The notes below the pieces were generated by a model. The model had not been told where the DNA came from. It did not search any database and worked only from the letters and a program-made list of their open reading frames with translations. From Akkermansiaceae bacterium (GTDB lineage Bacteria > Verrucomicrobiota > Verrucomicrobiia > Verrucomicrobiales > Akkermansiaceae): a stretch of 36,225 nucleotides of DNA. Below, in pieces: positions 18,663-26,479 of the stretch (its first letter is position 1; each line of letters opens with the position of its first letter). Location: contig CAIVSK010000330.1 in NCBI GenBank assembly GCA_903908495.1, forward strand, positions 1 to 36,225, written 5' to 3'. The translations under genes were made by a program, and so were the position numbers.

Positions 18663-18736
18663 TTGTAGCGACGCGTCTATGACCGCCAAAGTGCATGAGC
18701 CGCCCATTGGCTGCGACGCTCACAGAGTGCCCCTAC
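18663..18736. repeat. Dispersed near-palindromic repeat, copy A
   Basis: The left half begins TTGTAGCGACGCGTCTATGA and continues CCGCC. The right half is GACGCTCACAGAGTGCCCC then TACA. Compared with the other copies it is degenerate in the left inner stem (CCGCCAAAG instead of CCGCCGCTG). Confidence 0.8.
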
Positions 18737-18742
18737 AGTGCG

Positions 18743-18779
18743 GTGCATTGGCTTGCGACGCTCACAGAACTTCGCACAA
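18743..18779. repeat. Partial copy of the dispersed repeat (right half only)
   Basis: Carries GCGACGCTCACAGAAC and a terminal GCACAA. It follows copy A by 6 bp and repeats its central GTGCAT...TTGGCT segment, so it looks like a decayed second copy or a local duplication of the right half. Confidence 0.55.
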
Positions 18780-18897
18780 CCCATCCCAGATGCCTTGCGA
18801 CAGTTGTTGTTGCGCTGGCATTTTGATGACCCACATGCCGACGGAGCGCCATGGATTTTCCTTGGTCTGACGGCCTGGCCGGTGTACTACATCAGCC

Positions 18898-19290
18898 ATG
18901 GATTGGGACTTAATGGTGAAAGTGGCTTGGGACCTGCGCGAACGGGCCTACGCCCCCTACTCGAAGTTTCCCGTGGGCGCGGCCGTGATGGCGGCTGATG
19001 GTCGGATTTTCGCCGGTTGCAACGTCGAGAACCTGTCCTACGGCCTGACCCAGTGCGCCGAGCGGGTCGCCGTGGGAGTGGCGATTGCCGCCGGAGCGCG
19101 TGAGCTGGTGGCGCTCGCGGTGGTGGCCGATACCCAGGTGCCGATCTCGCCCTGCGGGGCTTGCCGCCAGGTTTTGGCTGAGTTTGGAGTCAAGCGGGTG
19201 CTGTTGGCCAACCGTGGGGAGCGGCTGGAGTTTGCTTTGGAGGAATTGCTGCCGCGGGCCACAGCGGGGATTTTGGACCGGAGCGAGTGA
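18898..19290 (+). CDS. cdd: Cytidine deaminase
   Basis: A 130-residue homotetramer-type cytidine deaminase of the pyrimidine salvage pathway. Zinc ligands are Cys53 (motif CAE, with catalytic Glu55), Cys86 and Cys89 (motif PCGACRQ). Substrate-binding Asn42 and Glu44 are in CNVENLSYG. Length is normal for the short tetrameric class. The start at 18898 ([22 protein letters not shown]) is favoured, but Met6 (18913) is an alternative. The stop codon lies only a few bases before a parS site. Together with pyrE about 5.5 kb away it shows pyrimidine genes in the neighbourhood, though not in one operon. Confidence 0.93.
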   Translation: MDWDLMVKVAWDLRERAYAPYSKFPVGAAVMAADGRIFAGCNVENLSYGLTQCAERVAVGVAIAAGARELVALAVVADTQVPISPCGACRQVLAEFGVKRVLLANRGERLEFALEELLPRATAGILDRSE

Positions 19291-19292
19291 GA

Positions 19293-19308
19293 TGTTCCAC
19301 GTGGAACA
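19293..19308. promoter_or_regulatory. parS: parS centromere site 1 (full consensus)
   Basis: The 16-bp perfect palindrome TGTTCCACGTGGAACA is identical to the parS consensus bound by chromosomal ParB (Spo0J) in many bacteria. It starts three bases after the cytidine deaminase stop and 210 bp before the mnmG start. parS sites normally cluster near oriC, and mnmG (gidA) is a classic origin-proximal gene, so position and sequence agree. Confidence 0.92.
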
Positions 19309-19327
19309 CGGGCTGGTATCCGCCGCG

Positions 19328-19438
19328 CTGTAGCGGCGCGTCTATGACCGCCGCTGGCCATGAACCGCCATGGAGAACCCGCGGTTCCCACCTGCGTCAC
19401 CTCGTTGGAATCGGCCCTCACAGAGCGCTGCCGCAACA
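19328..19438. repeat. Dispersed near-palindromic repeat, copy B
   Basis: The left half begins CTGTAGCGGCGCGTCTATGA and continues CCGCCGCTGGCCATGA. The right half is CCTCACAGAGCGCTGCCGCA. The centre is expanded (about 111 bp in total against 74-77 in copies A and C). It lies between parS site 1 and the mnmG start codon. Confidence 0.8.
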
Positions 19439-19517
19439 CAGCCCTGCGGCTTTGCGGCCAGGCAATCACCAATTTGTGTTGAGCGCGGTGCCACCGACGC
19501 TAGGCTGCGCGCAGACG

Positions 19518-21413
19518 ATGTTCAGATACCCCAAACCGTACGATGTGATTGTGATTGGTGCCGGCCATGCCGGTGTGGAGGCGGCGTTGGCCGCCGCCCG
19601 ACTGGGCTGTGAGGTGGCGCTGCTCACCCAGAACCTCGATTCTGTCGCCCAGATGTCGTGCAACCCGGCCATCGGCGGGCTTGCCAAGGGCCACTTGGTG
19701 CGAGAGATCGATGCCTTGGGCGGCGCAATGGGCCTCAACACCGATGCCACCGCCATCCAGTGGCGAATGCTGAACGCCTCCAAGGGGCCGTCGGTCCGCG
19801 CACCGCGGGCACAGTGTGACAAGAAGGCCTACCAGTTCCGGCTCAAGCGCCTGCTCGAGGAGACTGCGGGAGTCGACCTCCATCAGGCGAATGTCGCGGA
19901 TTTGCTGGTGGTGGGGGACCGGATCGTGGGCGTGACGACATCGCTCGGCTTGGAACTGGCCGGGCGGGCGGTGATCCTGAGCGCTGGCACCTTCATGCGG
20001 GGGCTGATGCACGTCGGCTTGCGCAGCGAGAAGGGTGGCAGGATGGGGGATGCCTCCTCCAGCGTCTCGGATGCCCTGCGGCGGCTGGGGTTCCAAGTGG
20101 AACGCTTCAAAACCGGCACGCCCTGCCGGCTCAACGGCCGGTCGTTGGATTTGAGCCGCTGCGAGCGCCAGGAGGGGGATAGCCCGGTGCCGCACTTCAG
20201 TTTCATGGCCGACACCCTGGAGCGGGGGCCTGACGACCTGTTTACGCTCAATCCGTGGGGTGATCCAACGTTCCACGTGGAACAAATCCCCTGTTGGGTC
20301 ACTTACACCAATCCGGCGACCCACGAGATCATCCGCAACAACCTCGACCAATCACCGATGTATTGCGGGGTGATCGAGGGGATCGGGCCGCGCTATTGCC
20401 CGTCGATCGAGGACAAGGTGGTGCGCTTTGCCGAAAAGGACCGGCACCAGATCTTTCTCGAGCCGGAGGGCCGTCATACGCTGGAGTACTACGTGAACGG
20501 GGTCTCCACCTCGTTGCCCTACGCGGTGCAGCTGGCTTTTCTACGCAGCATCCGGGGCCTGGAAAAGTGCGAGATCTTGCGCCCGGGTTACGCCGTGGAG
20601 TACGACTACTGCCCGCCGACCCAACTACAGCCGACCTTGGAGACCAAGCGGGTGGAAGGATTGTATTTTGCCGGACAAATCAACGGCACCTCGGGTTATG
20701 AGGAAGCGGCGGGGCAGGGGTTGATGGCCGGGGCCAATGCCGCGCTCAAAGTGCTCGGCAAACCCCCGTGGGTGCTTGGCCGGGATGAGGCTTACCTCGG
20801 CGTGATGGTGGATGACTTGGTCACCCGCGGTTGCACCGAGCCGTACCGGATGTTCACCAGCCGCGCCGAGTATCGCCTGTTGTTGCGCCAAGACAATGCC
20901 GACCTCCGCCTCACGCCCAAGGCCGCCGCCATCGGCCTCGCTGACGGTGAGCGGGTGCGGCGCGTGACGGAAAAGCTCGTCGCCATGGAGCGGGCCGACA
21001 CCTGGGTGCGGCAAACCCCCCATGACGGCGTCAAACTCGACCTGTGGCTGCGGCGCAGCGAGAATTCCTGGAGCGCCCTGCCCGATGCGCTGCGCAGCGA
21101 GTTCTCCGACGAGCTTTGGCCCCTCATCGAGACGAATTTCAAGTATGAAGGTCATCTAGGACGTCAACAGAGCCAAATCGACCGCATGGCCCGTCAGGAA
21201 GGCAAGCGGCTGCCGGAGACGCTCGATTACGAGGCGATCCGCGGGCTCAAGAAAGAGGCGCAAGTCCGCTTCAGCGAAATCCGCCCCGCCACCATCGGCC
21301 AAGCCGGGCGCATCCCCGGCATCACCCCTGCGGATTTGGCGATTCTGATGGTGTGGCTGGAAAAACGCGACCGGGAAGGGCTGACTGCGGCCAGCGACCT
21401 TCCGGTGTCCTAG
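19518..21413 (+). CDS. mnmG: tRNA uridine-5-carboxymethylaminomethyl modification enzyme MnmG (GidA)
   Basis: A 631-residue FAD enzyme that, with MnmE, installs the cmnm5 modification on the wobble uridine of several tRNAs. The FAD-binding motif [20 protein letters not shown] is at 11-30. Family blocks [117 protein letters not shown] and the C-terminal [12 protein letters not shown] are intact. The start at 19518 matches the usual N-terminus ([14 protein letters not shown]). The longer open frame runs through parS site 1 and repeat copy B and was rejected. A parS sequence is embedded in codons 251-256 and a degenerate one near codon 192. Confidence 0.96.
   Translation: MFRYPKPYDVIVIGAGHAGVEAALAAARLGCEVALLTQNLDSVAQMSCNPAIGGLAKGHLVREIDALGGAMGLNTDATAIQWRMLNASKGPSVRAPRAQCDKKAYQFRLKRLLEETAGVDLHQANVADLLVVGDRIVGVTTSLGLELAGRAVILSAGTFMRGLMHVGLRSEKGGRMGDASSSVSDALRRLGFQVERFKTGTPCRLNGRSLDLSRCERQEGDSPVPHFSFMADTLERGPDDLFTLNPWGDPTFHVEQIPCWVTYTNPATHEIIRNNLDQSPMYCGVIEGIGPRYCPSIEDKVVRFAEKDRHQIFLEPEGRHTLEYYVNGVSTSLPYAVQLAFLRSIRGLEKCEILRPGYAVEYDYCPPTQLQPTLETKRVEGLYFAGQINGTSGYEEAAGQGLMAGANAALKVLGKPPWVLGRDEAYLGVMVDDLVTRGCTEPYRMFTSRAEYRLLLRQDNADLRLTPKAAAIGLADGERVRRVTEKLVAMERADTWVRQTPHDGVKLDLWLRRSENSWSALPDALRSEFSDELWPLIETNFKYEGHLGRQQSQIDRMARQEGKRLPETLDYEAIRGLKKEAQVRFSEIRPATIGQAGRIPGITPADLAILMVWLEKRDREGLTAASDLPVS
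20090..20103. promoter_or_regulatory. Degenerate parS-like sequence in mnmG
   Basis: GTTCCAAGTGGAAC differs from the core palindrome by one central base (C to A). Central changes usually weaken ParB binding, and the codons encode an ordinary protein stretch (FQVER), so it may be chance. Confidence 0.25.
20269..20284. promoter_or_regulatory. parS: parS centromere site 2 (within mnmG)
   Basis: CGTTCCACGTGGAACA matches the 16-bp parS palindrome at 15 of 16 positions, with a perfect 14-bp core (20270-20283). It is read in mnmG as Thr-Phe-His-Val-Glu-Gln (residues 251-256) in a loop region between the conserved KTGTP block and the [10 protein letters not shown] block. It lies 976 bp from site 1. 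Confidence 0.85.
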
Positions 21414-21819
21414 CTACCTTCATGAAGTGCGGTGGCAAGTGCCAGCGCGACACCGTTTTGGCCCGATGCCGGGCCGAGCTGAGGCCTCCACTAGGTCAGG
21501 TCCGTCGCCGAGATTCCACGTTTCCCGGTCTGTGAGTTGTTTATCCGCCAGACGGCGTGCGCCCGCAGGGAACTCCGGATCGCTGCCGGTTGAGCCAAAG
21601 CGGCGTGGCGGGCTCCGCCCCTTCGCGCCGCACTCCACACATTGGCTGCGCAGGGCGCATCTCGCGCCACCGGTCGCCACAATCTTACCCGGACCAAGTC
21701 GTTCCTTCCTAATACTGCGGCTAGTTGCGAAGAAAATGATACAACTGATTCATAATCAGGGAGATATGTTGTTCGCTCCCGATCTGCCCGTGCCGTCCTA
21801 GGACCGCCGACAGCCGGTA
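21414..21819. other. Intergenic region between mnmG and the pRiA4b ORF-3-like gene
   Basis: 406 bp between convergent genes. It contains GGTGGCAAGTGCC (21431-21443), related to the ACTTGCCAAGT palindrome seen at 24822 and 35600. Around 21742-21758 the sequence CTGA-TTCATAA-TCAG looks like a tRNA anticodon stem-loop but has no D- or T-arm around it. No coding frame looks protein-like. No clear terminator for mnmG is visible. Confidence 0.5.
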
Positions 21820-22374
21820 CTACCGGCGAGGCCGCGGCTTTTTGGGGGTGAAATCCACCGCCTTCGGATCGAAGGCTTCCGGATCGTAGCCGGGATTCAT
21901 CCATTCCGCATCGCCGTGCAGCGCCCGCATGTAGGCAAAGGCGCCACTGAAATCCTCCGGCGGGCAGGCTCGCGCCCCTTCCAACAATTCTGGCGGTCCA
22001 CTTCCGGCGACCCGCTTTTCAAACACGATCTCGTGAATCCATTCGTCCGCGAAATCGTAGCGGTAGAGAATCCGGATGGGCAATTTCTTGCGGCCCAGAA
22101 ATTCGGCCAGGGTCAGCGCGGTTTCATCTTGGAATTCCCCCACCGTCTGGTCTTCCAAGCCGACCGGGCCGATCACATCGACCAGGCGTTTGCCCTTGCC
22201 GTGGCGGAACTCGTGCGGGTGCTTGTTGTCCCAGCCCATCGCCGCCTGAATCGCATCGCTGAGCGCCAGAAACGTCACCTCCATCCCAATGCTGAAGCGC
22301 CGCCAAATCTGCGGTTGGATCCCGTAGAGGAACACCTTGATCGACACCCGGGTCTCGTCTTTCGCTTTGGCCAT
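21820..22374 (-). CDS. Plasmid pRiA4b ORF-3-like protein (IS1096 passenger TnpR-type family)
   Basis: A 184-residue protein of the pRiA4b ORF-3 family. The hallmark is the N-terminal half: VFLYGIQPQIWRRFSI (about 14-29), then LSDAIQAAMGWDNKHPHEF (about 38-56), then YRYDFADEWIHEIVFEKR (about 102-119). The family is widespread as a stand-alone or fused domain, often on mobile or accessory DNA, and its biochemical role is unknown. The start at 22374 (MAKAKDETRVSIKVFLYG) is preferred to the longer frame, whose extra 12 residues are unconserved. The C-terminus is Lys/Pro/Arg-rich. It lies 98 bp downstream of the large oxygenase gene on the same strand and could be co-transcribed. No transposase is adjacent. 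Confidence 0.85.
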   Translation of the reverse strand: MAKAKDETRVSIKVFLYGIQPQIWRRFSIGMEVTFLALSDAIQAAMGWDNKHPHEFRHGKGKRLVDVIGPVGLEDQTVGEFQDETALTLAEFLGRKKLPIRILYRYDFADEWIHEIVFEKRVAGSGPPELLEGARACPPEDFSGAFAYMRALHGDAEWMNPGYDPEAFDPKAVDFTPKKPRPRR

Positions 22375-22472
22375 GCAGCAAGCTTGGCCCATACGATGGC
22401 TTCGATGCAAACAAGAATTTTCCGGGCCTCCTGCAGCGGTCGGGCTCGCGTGTCACCAGCCGGTCGTCGTTG

Positions 22473-24794
22473 TCAGCTGCGCAGCTTGCCGAGTCTCTCC
22501 AACATCTCAGTATCCTTGGCCCGCACGCTGAGCGCGTGTTGGTGGGATTGGTCGTTCTTGGTCAGGGCGAGGGTGTGGGGACGACCCGTGCGGAGAGTGA
22601 CCTGGTCGAGGTCGAGGAAATGGCGGCTGATGTATTCGGCTACCACTGAACGGTCACTTTCCGCGCGGGCAAAGTTGTGGGTTTTGGCGCTGGGATCGGC
22701 CATAAAGGCGACGAGTTCAAGAATCGGATCGGGCTTGCCGGAGGATGCAAGCCGGCCATACAGCGAGGGCACTGCGGATTGCGGGCCGGGGCAGGGGCGC
22801 GACCAGTTCGGGTAAGGTGGCAGGGGGCGCTTCACCTCGGCGGCGAGAAGGTCCTTTGCGAATGTTAGAATCGCCGGCCCCAGGGAATTCGCGTGTTTGA
22901 GGTGCTTGACGCTGGTTTTGTGCAGCAATGCCGGGCAGAGGATTTGGCGGAGGTACGGCAGGGAGCTATCGCCTTGGAGAAAAGCGCGGACGGCCTGGCG
23001 ATCTTTGGCATTTTCCAAAAAGTGGGAGGCGGCGATGAAAATTTGGCTTTCCTCGAGGTCGCCGACAGCTGCGGGGTCGCGCTGCGGGTTCCACGAATGG
23101 TTTAGGGGTTGCTTGAGAGCGAGGGTGGCTAGGCGCGCGGCCAAGGCCTGCACGCGGGAGGCGGCGTCCTTGCGGGTGCTGAGCGCGCCGAGGATTTGAA
23201 ATAGAGTGTGCCGGTGGGATAGCGGACTTTCCTTGAGGAGGACCTTGCAGGTCGCGTCAAACGGTTCCATGCCAAACGCTTGGTACAGGTGTGACCACAG
23301 CGGGATGTCGCATATGCCAAAGGCAGCGGCGGGCAGATTTTTGAGCAGGCGCTCCAGGAGGTCGCGGGAGCCGGTCTTGGCGAGCACCGCGAACAACAAG
23401 TGAAGCGGGTGGCCGCTGAGGTCCAGGCTGCCGGGATGCCCGCCGATGTAGGGCAAGATTTCGGGATAGCGTGCAATGACTGCTGTGGCAAGCCGGTGAA
23501 ATGGGGAGCCGGGGCCGGTGGTCTTGGCCGCCGCGAGCTTCCCGAGGGAGGCGCTGGCACCGCGGAAATTGTATTGGCAGAGGATGTTTTCATGGTCTTC
23601 CGCCGGCCACAAAACAATGGCGGCGCGGCGATACCAGTAGTCCATCGTGCAACCCGCGTTGCCGGTGTATCCTTCGGACTCCTGTTGGTCAGGATCGCCC
23701 ACACCGATTGTCTCCTTGCTGACAAGTGCGTCATTGTCTATCAAATAAGTCCCAAGATCGGCCTTGCGGTCACGCTTGTCCCGCCACTGCGAGATGGTCA
23801 AATCCTCCTCGTAAATCTCGCCCATCGTCCCGGCTGTGGACTCCTCGTCGTCATCGTCATCATAGCGGCGACGACGGCGGTTGTGGTGGTCATCGTCATC
23901 GAGCTCGCCCGATTGGTGGAAGGTGACCAGCGCGAGGTGGGCGGTGAAGCCGGCCTCCTCCGCGGCGGCGAGCAGCGCGTGGGCGCGGGCCTGGTCGCTG
24001 CCCTTGAGGTTGCGCAGCGCCAAGTTGGCCTCGGTGTAACTGTGATCTAACATAACTGCGCGCAACCCGCCGGCGCTGTTCCGCTTGAGGGCGGCCAGCG
24101 CCGGCAGCAGGGTGCGCGCTTGAACAGTTAGAGAAAGATTGAGCAAGCCAGGATCGCCTTCGTCGAGCCGAAGGTTATAGACCAGGCAGCAGCGGTAGCC
24201 GGAGCGCACGGGTTCAACTTCGTGCTCGCAGTCGGCGAAAAACGCCGCGTGCTGTAAATCATGGCGATGTTGTTCGCTGCTGAAATCAACCTCGATTTCC
24301 CGCCCGTCGTGGCGGATGAACAGCCGCCCGCCCTCATGCTTCGAGGGCAGCGCGATGACGAGCGTGCCAAACATGGCATCGAGTTTTTCGCTATCCTTGT
24401 GGGCCTTGAAATGACCGCCCTTGCCATATAACAATAACTTGTATGGCTTCGCCGAGATCTTGCCCTTGATGCCGAGATCCGTGCCTATGGTGGTTAGAGT
24501 CTGCTTGAGAAACTTTTTCCATAGCGGCGAGTCGATTGAGAAGCATGAGGCATCGATCTGCCAGCACTTGCGGATGTTTTCATTGAACACGGTGCGGGTA
24601 CCCTTGCCATAGGGCGCCGCCTCCGCGATTGCAATGAGCTCATTTGCTTGGGAGGCGTGCAGCGGAAATGCGATCTCGCCGAACCCTTTGACGCAGAGCC
24701 CGGGAAAGAAAAACGGCACGGTCCCGGCGGAGTGGAAGTTTCCCGTCCCGGTGATTTTCGAGAAAGCGGATAGAAAGAGCTTGTTCGCGTTCAT
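22473..24794 (-). CDS. Large 2-oxoglutarate/Fe(II)-dependent oxygenase domain protein (prolyl-4-hydroxylase-like)
   Basis: A 773-residue protein starting at 24794 (MNANKLFLSAFSKITGTG). The longer frame would begin inside a palindromic repeat. Residues about 110-210 form a double-stranded beta-helix oxygenase domain: YKLLLYGKGGHFKAHKDSEK gives the HxD pair (His132, Asp134), LPSKHEGGRLFIRHDG follows, and FADCEHEVEPVRSGYRCCL gives the distal His191 and probable 2-oxoglutarate-binding Arg197 or Arg201. The remaining 560 residues are mostly helical and match no family I know. A striking charged insert at about 298-319 has runs of Asp, then His/Arg, then Asp/Glu. This architecture is more familiar from fungi and other eukaryotes than from bacteria. 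Substrate unknown. Confidence 0.8.
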   Translation of the reverse strand: MNANKLFLSAFSKITGTGNFHSAGTVPFFFPGLCVKGFGEIAFPLHASQANELIAIAEAAPYGKGTRTVFNENIRKCWQIDASCFSIDSPLWKKFLKQTLTTIGTDLGIKGKISAKPYKLLLYGKGGHFKAHKDSEKLDAMFGTLVIALPSKHEGGRLFIRHDGREIEVDFSSEQHRHDLQHAAFFADCEHEVEPVRSGYRCCLVYNLRLDEGDPGLLNLSLTVQARTLLPALAALKRNSAGGLRAVMLDHSYTEANLALRNLKGSDQARAHALLAAAEEAGFTAHLALVTFHQSGELDDDDHHNRRRRRYDDDDDEESTAGTMGEIYEEDLTISQWRDKRDRKADLGTYLIDNDALVSKETIGVGDPDQQESEGYTGNAGCTMDYWYRRAAIVLWPAEDHENILCQYNFRGASASLGKLAAAKTTGPGSPFHRLATAVIARYPEILPYIGGHPGSLDLSGHPLHLLFAVLAKTGSRDLLERLLKNLPAAAFGICDIPLWSHLYQAFGMEPFDATCKVLLKESPLSHRHTLFQILGALSTRKDAASRVQALAARLATLALKQPLNHSWNPQRDPAAVGDLEESQIFIAASHFLENAKDRQAVRAFLQGDSSLPYLRQILCPALLHKTSVKHLKHANSLGPAILTFAKDLLAAEVKRPLPPYPNWSRPCPGPQSAVPSLYGRLASSGKPDPILELVAFMADPSAKTHNFARAESDRSVVAEYISRHFLDLDQVTLRTGRPHTLALTKNDQSHQHALSVRAKDTEMLERLGKLRS

Positions 24795-24821
24795 AAGCAA
24801 AGCCAAGCATACATCAAGGGA

Positions 24822-24874
24822 CGCCACTTGCCAAGTGCCGTGTCCCAAGAGGGGCACGGGCCAGCTTGCCCGTG
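24822..24874. repeat. Intergenic element with two adjacent palindromes (ACTTGCCAAGT type)
   Basis: CGCCACTTGCCAAGTGCCG (24822-24840) contains the palindrome CACTTG-CC-AAGTG with near-matching flanks. It is followed by CACGGGC (24855-24861) and GCCCGTG (24868-24874), a perfect 7-bp inverted repeat. The first palindrome recurs at 35600-35618, and a related half-site occurs at 21431. It lies just upstream of the oxygenase gene and may be a REP-like element rather than a promoter. Confidence 0.6.
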
Positions 24875-24913
24875 TGGCCCTTGTTTAGCAATTGTTAGAA
24901 TGGGAGAAGTGCC

Positions 24914-25279
24914 GTGCCGGCTTCCCGGCGTCGCTCCATCCACGCAAGACTTTGGCAAGTCCCGCCCCCCCCCCGCTCTCATTTCCCGCTCCAAACCAAC
25001 GAGCCCCGAACAAAATTTCTGACGCAGAGGCTGCTGGAACTCCGCTCGCTCTATGAATGCCTCCAAGCGAGAATTTTGGAATTGATAGAGACCCTGGACG
25101 AGGTGCGCGCCAGCCCGGATCTTGAGATCTATCAATTAGCGGAGCAAGATGAGGCGGTGCTTGAGCGCATCGCCGCCGAGCAGAGGGCGGAACTGGAGAC
25201 GGAAATCGCCACACTGCAATCCGAGGCGGAACGGCAGGCGGCGGAGGCGGCGGAACTATTTGGAACGCTGCTGTTTTGA
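24914..25279 (+). CDS. Possible small coiled-coil protein, start uncertain
   Basis: An open frame from a GTG at 24914 to TGA at 25277-25279 (121 residues). The first about 34 residues are Pro/Arg-rich and unlike a normal N-terminus. From about residue 35 (FLTQRLLELRSLYECLQARI) to the end the sequence is a plausible acidic amphipathic helix (LAEQDEAVLERIAAEQRAELETEIATLQSEAERQA). A run of ten C residues at 24965-24974 interrupts the frame and may hide a frameshift. An ATG at 24900 in another frame would lead into this stretch but stops at 25022. It could be a degraded gene or a real one starting at a non-ATG codon near 25018. No function is inferred. Confidence 0.35.
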   Translation: MPASRRRSIHARLWQVPPPPRSHFPLQTNEPRTKFLTQRLLELRSLYECLQARILELIETLDEVRASPDLEIYQLAEQDEAVLERIAAEQRAELETEIATLQSEAERQAAEAAELFGTLLF

Positions 25280-25601
25280 CGCGGGCCTCAGACATCCTGA
25301 CGAGTGCCAGGCAATGAGCGTGCTTAGGGAAAGTCAGTGAGCCCGTGAATCCGGGCAGGATGCCTGGACCCCCGTGGCGTCCGCTCAAGCGGCGTACACG
25401 TAGCAACCGACACCAGCCTTAGCGAGTAAATTGGGTGACTTGCGATCTACCGGTTTGGGCACGATTTGGCGGTGAATTGGGGCTCACTGGGCGATCTCCG
25501 TGAGACCGGGGGCACCGTCCCCGGGGCGTTGCATGCTGAAGATAGAAATCATGCTGGTTCCACTGCGGCTCCCGTACGGCGGTTGACCGCGCCCAGGCGG
25601 C
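25280..25601. other. Intergenic region with nested inverted repeats
   Basis: 322 bp without a good ORF. Near its left end are three inverted repeats: CATCCTG (25293-25299) with CAGGATG (25356-25362), CCAGGCA (25307-25313) with TGCCTGG (25361-25367), and GCCCG (25341-25345) with CGGGC (25352-25356). The first two overlap by two bases and the first and third share one base, so they would compete. CCGGGG (25506-25511) / CCCCGG (25519-25524) forms another stem, downstream of the transglutaminase gene and without a T-run. Confidence 0.5.
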
Positions 25602-26444
25602 TCAGAGTTTTTCCACTTCCACGCACACTTCCAGCCGGCAGTGGGCGGTGCCGCGGTAGCTGCCGACCACCGGTGCCACGTCATCGTAGTCCCGGCCCAC
25701 CGCGATTTTCACATAGCGCTCGTCGGCCAGCGTGTTGTTGGTCGGATCGAAGCCGATCCAACCCGCCCCCGGCAGATACACCTCGCACCAGGCGTGCGAC
25801 GCCTGGGCACCCACCAACGCGTCGCGCGGCCCGTTGTAGAGATAGCCGGATGCGTAGCGCGCGGCGACCCCCACCGAGCGGCACATGCCGACCATCACAT
25901 GGGTGAAATCCTGGCACACGCCGCGCTTCAAGGCGAACGATTCCTCGAGGTGGGCCTTGACACCGGTCGCGCCCGGTTCATAGCGGAATTCCCGGTGGAT
26001 CCATTCCATCAAGGCAGCGGCCTGCTCGTAAACGGCGGTCAGGCCATGGGTGATATCCAACGCCTGGCGCCAGACCTCGGGGGACTGGCGCACCCGGTTG
26101 CTTTCCTGCAAATACGGCCAAATCCGCTCATGGACGGCTGGGTCCGCCAGTTCGTCCCGGCCCGCCGCGCGGCTCGCCGGCAGGATGGTCAAGGGCAGAT
26201 TGTGCACCCGGATGCGGCTCTCGATCTCGAGCCTGACGTGCGGCTCGGGCAGCTCGAAGTGATGGGTGGGGTTTTCGAACAGGTCGGTGAAGCGTCGCAA
26301 GCGGGTCGCCGGGAGCACCCGGATGAGGGAGGCCAGGGTTTTCTGATAGGGAAACGTCCGCGGTTCCAGATGCAGCGTGTTGAGGCTGTGGGTGACCGGC
26401 GCGCCATAATGGAAGGTGGTGCGGTGCAGCACCGCCAGCCTCAT
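25602..26444 (-). CDS. Transglutaminase-like cysteine peptidase with bacterial N-terminal domain
   Basis: A 280-residue protein. Residues 1-80 are the bacterial transglutaminase-like N-terminal beta domain (MRLAVLHRTTFHYGAPVTHS). The papain-like transglutaminase core follows, with the catalytic triad Cys177 (GVCQDFTHVM), His217 (SHAWCEVYLP) and Asp233 (GFDPTNN). Such proteins act as peptidases or amidases rather than protein cross-linkers. The start at 26444 fits the family N-terminus and leaves 35 bp after the alpha-E gene stop. Two upstream Met codons would overlap the poly-Gln end of that gene in another frame. It is the last gene of the ATP-grasp/alpha-E/transglutaminase operon, the same trio as Rv2411c-Rv2409c of Mycobacterium tuberculosis. 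There is no signal peptide, so it is probably cytoplasmic. Confidence 0.94.
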   Translation of the reverse strand: MRLAVLHRTTFHYGAPVTHSLNTLHLEPRTFPYQKTLASLIRVLPATRLRRFTDLFENPTHHFELPEPHVRLEIESRIRVHNLPLTILPASRAAGRDELADPAVHERIWPYLQESNRVRQSPEVWRQALDITHGLTAVYEQAAALMEWIHREFRYEPGATGVKAHLEESFALKRGVCQDFTHVMVGMCRSVGVAARYASGYLYNGPRDALVGAQASHAWCEVYLPGAGWIGFDPTNNTLADERYVKIAVGRDYDDVAPVVGSYRGTAHCRLEVCVEVEKL

Positions 26445-26479
26445 ACCGACGCCGGGACTTGCTGATTCAGCGGGTCCGC

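Larger units (their letters stand above)
18509..18897. other. Intergenic region dominated by repeat copy A
   Basis: This 389-bp gap separates divergent genes. It holds repeat copy A (18663-18736) and a partial right half (18743-18779). The remainder (18780-18897) is open in one plus frame that runs into the deaminase gene out of register, with the segment [16 protein letters not shown]. This looks protein-like but has no start of its own outside the repeat, so it is not called. Confidence 0.5.

Noticed and set aside
18738..18998. Plus-strand frame with [16 protein letters not shown]
   Set aside because: Its ATG lies in a repeat fragment and it runs into the cytidine deaminase gene in a different frame. 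The segment is curious but lacks support as a gene.
21735..21775. Possible tRNA with CAT anticodon (CTGA-TTCATAA-TCAG)
   Set aside because: Only the anticodon arm is recognisable. There is no acceptor stem, D-arm or T-arm with the GTTCGA loop.
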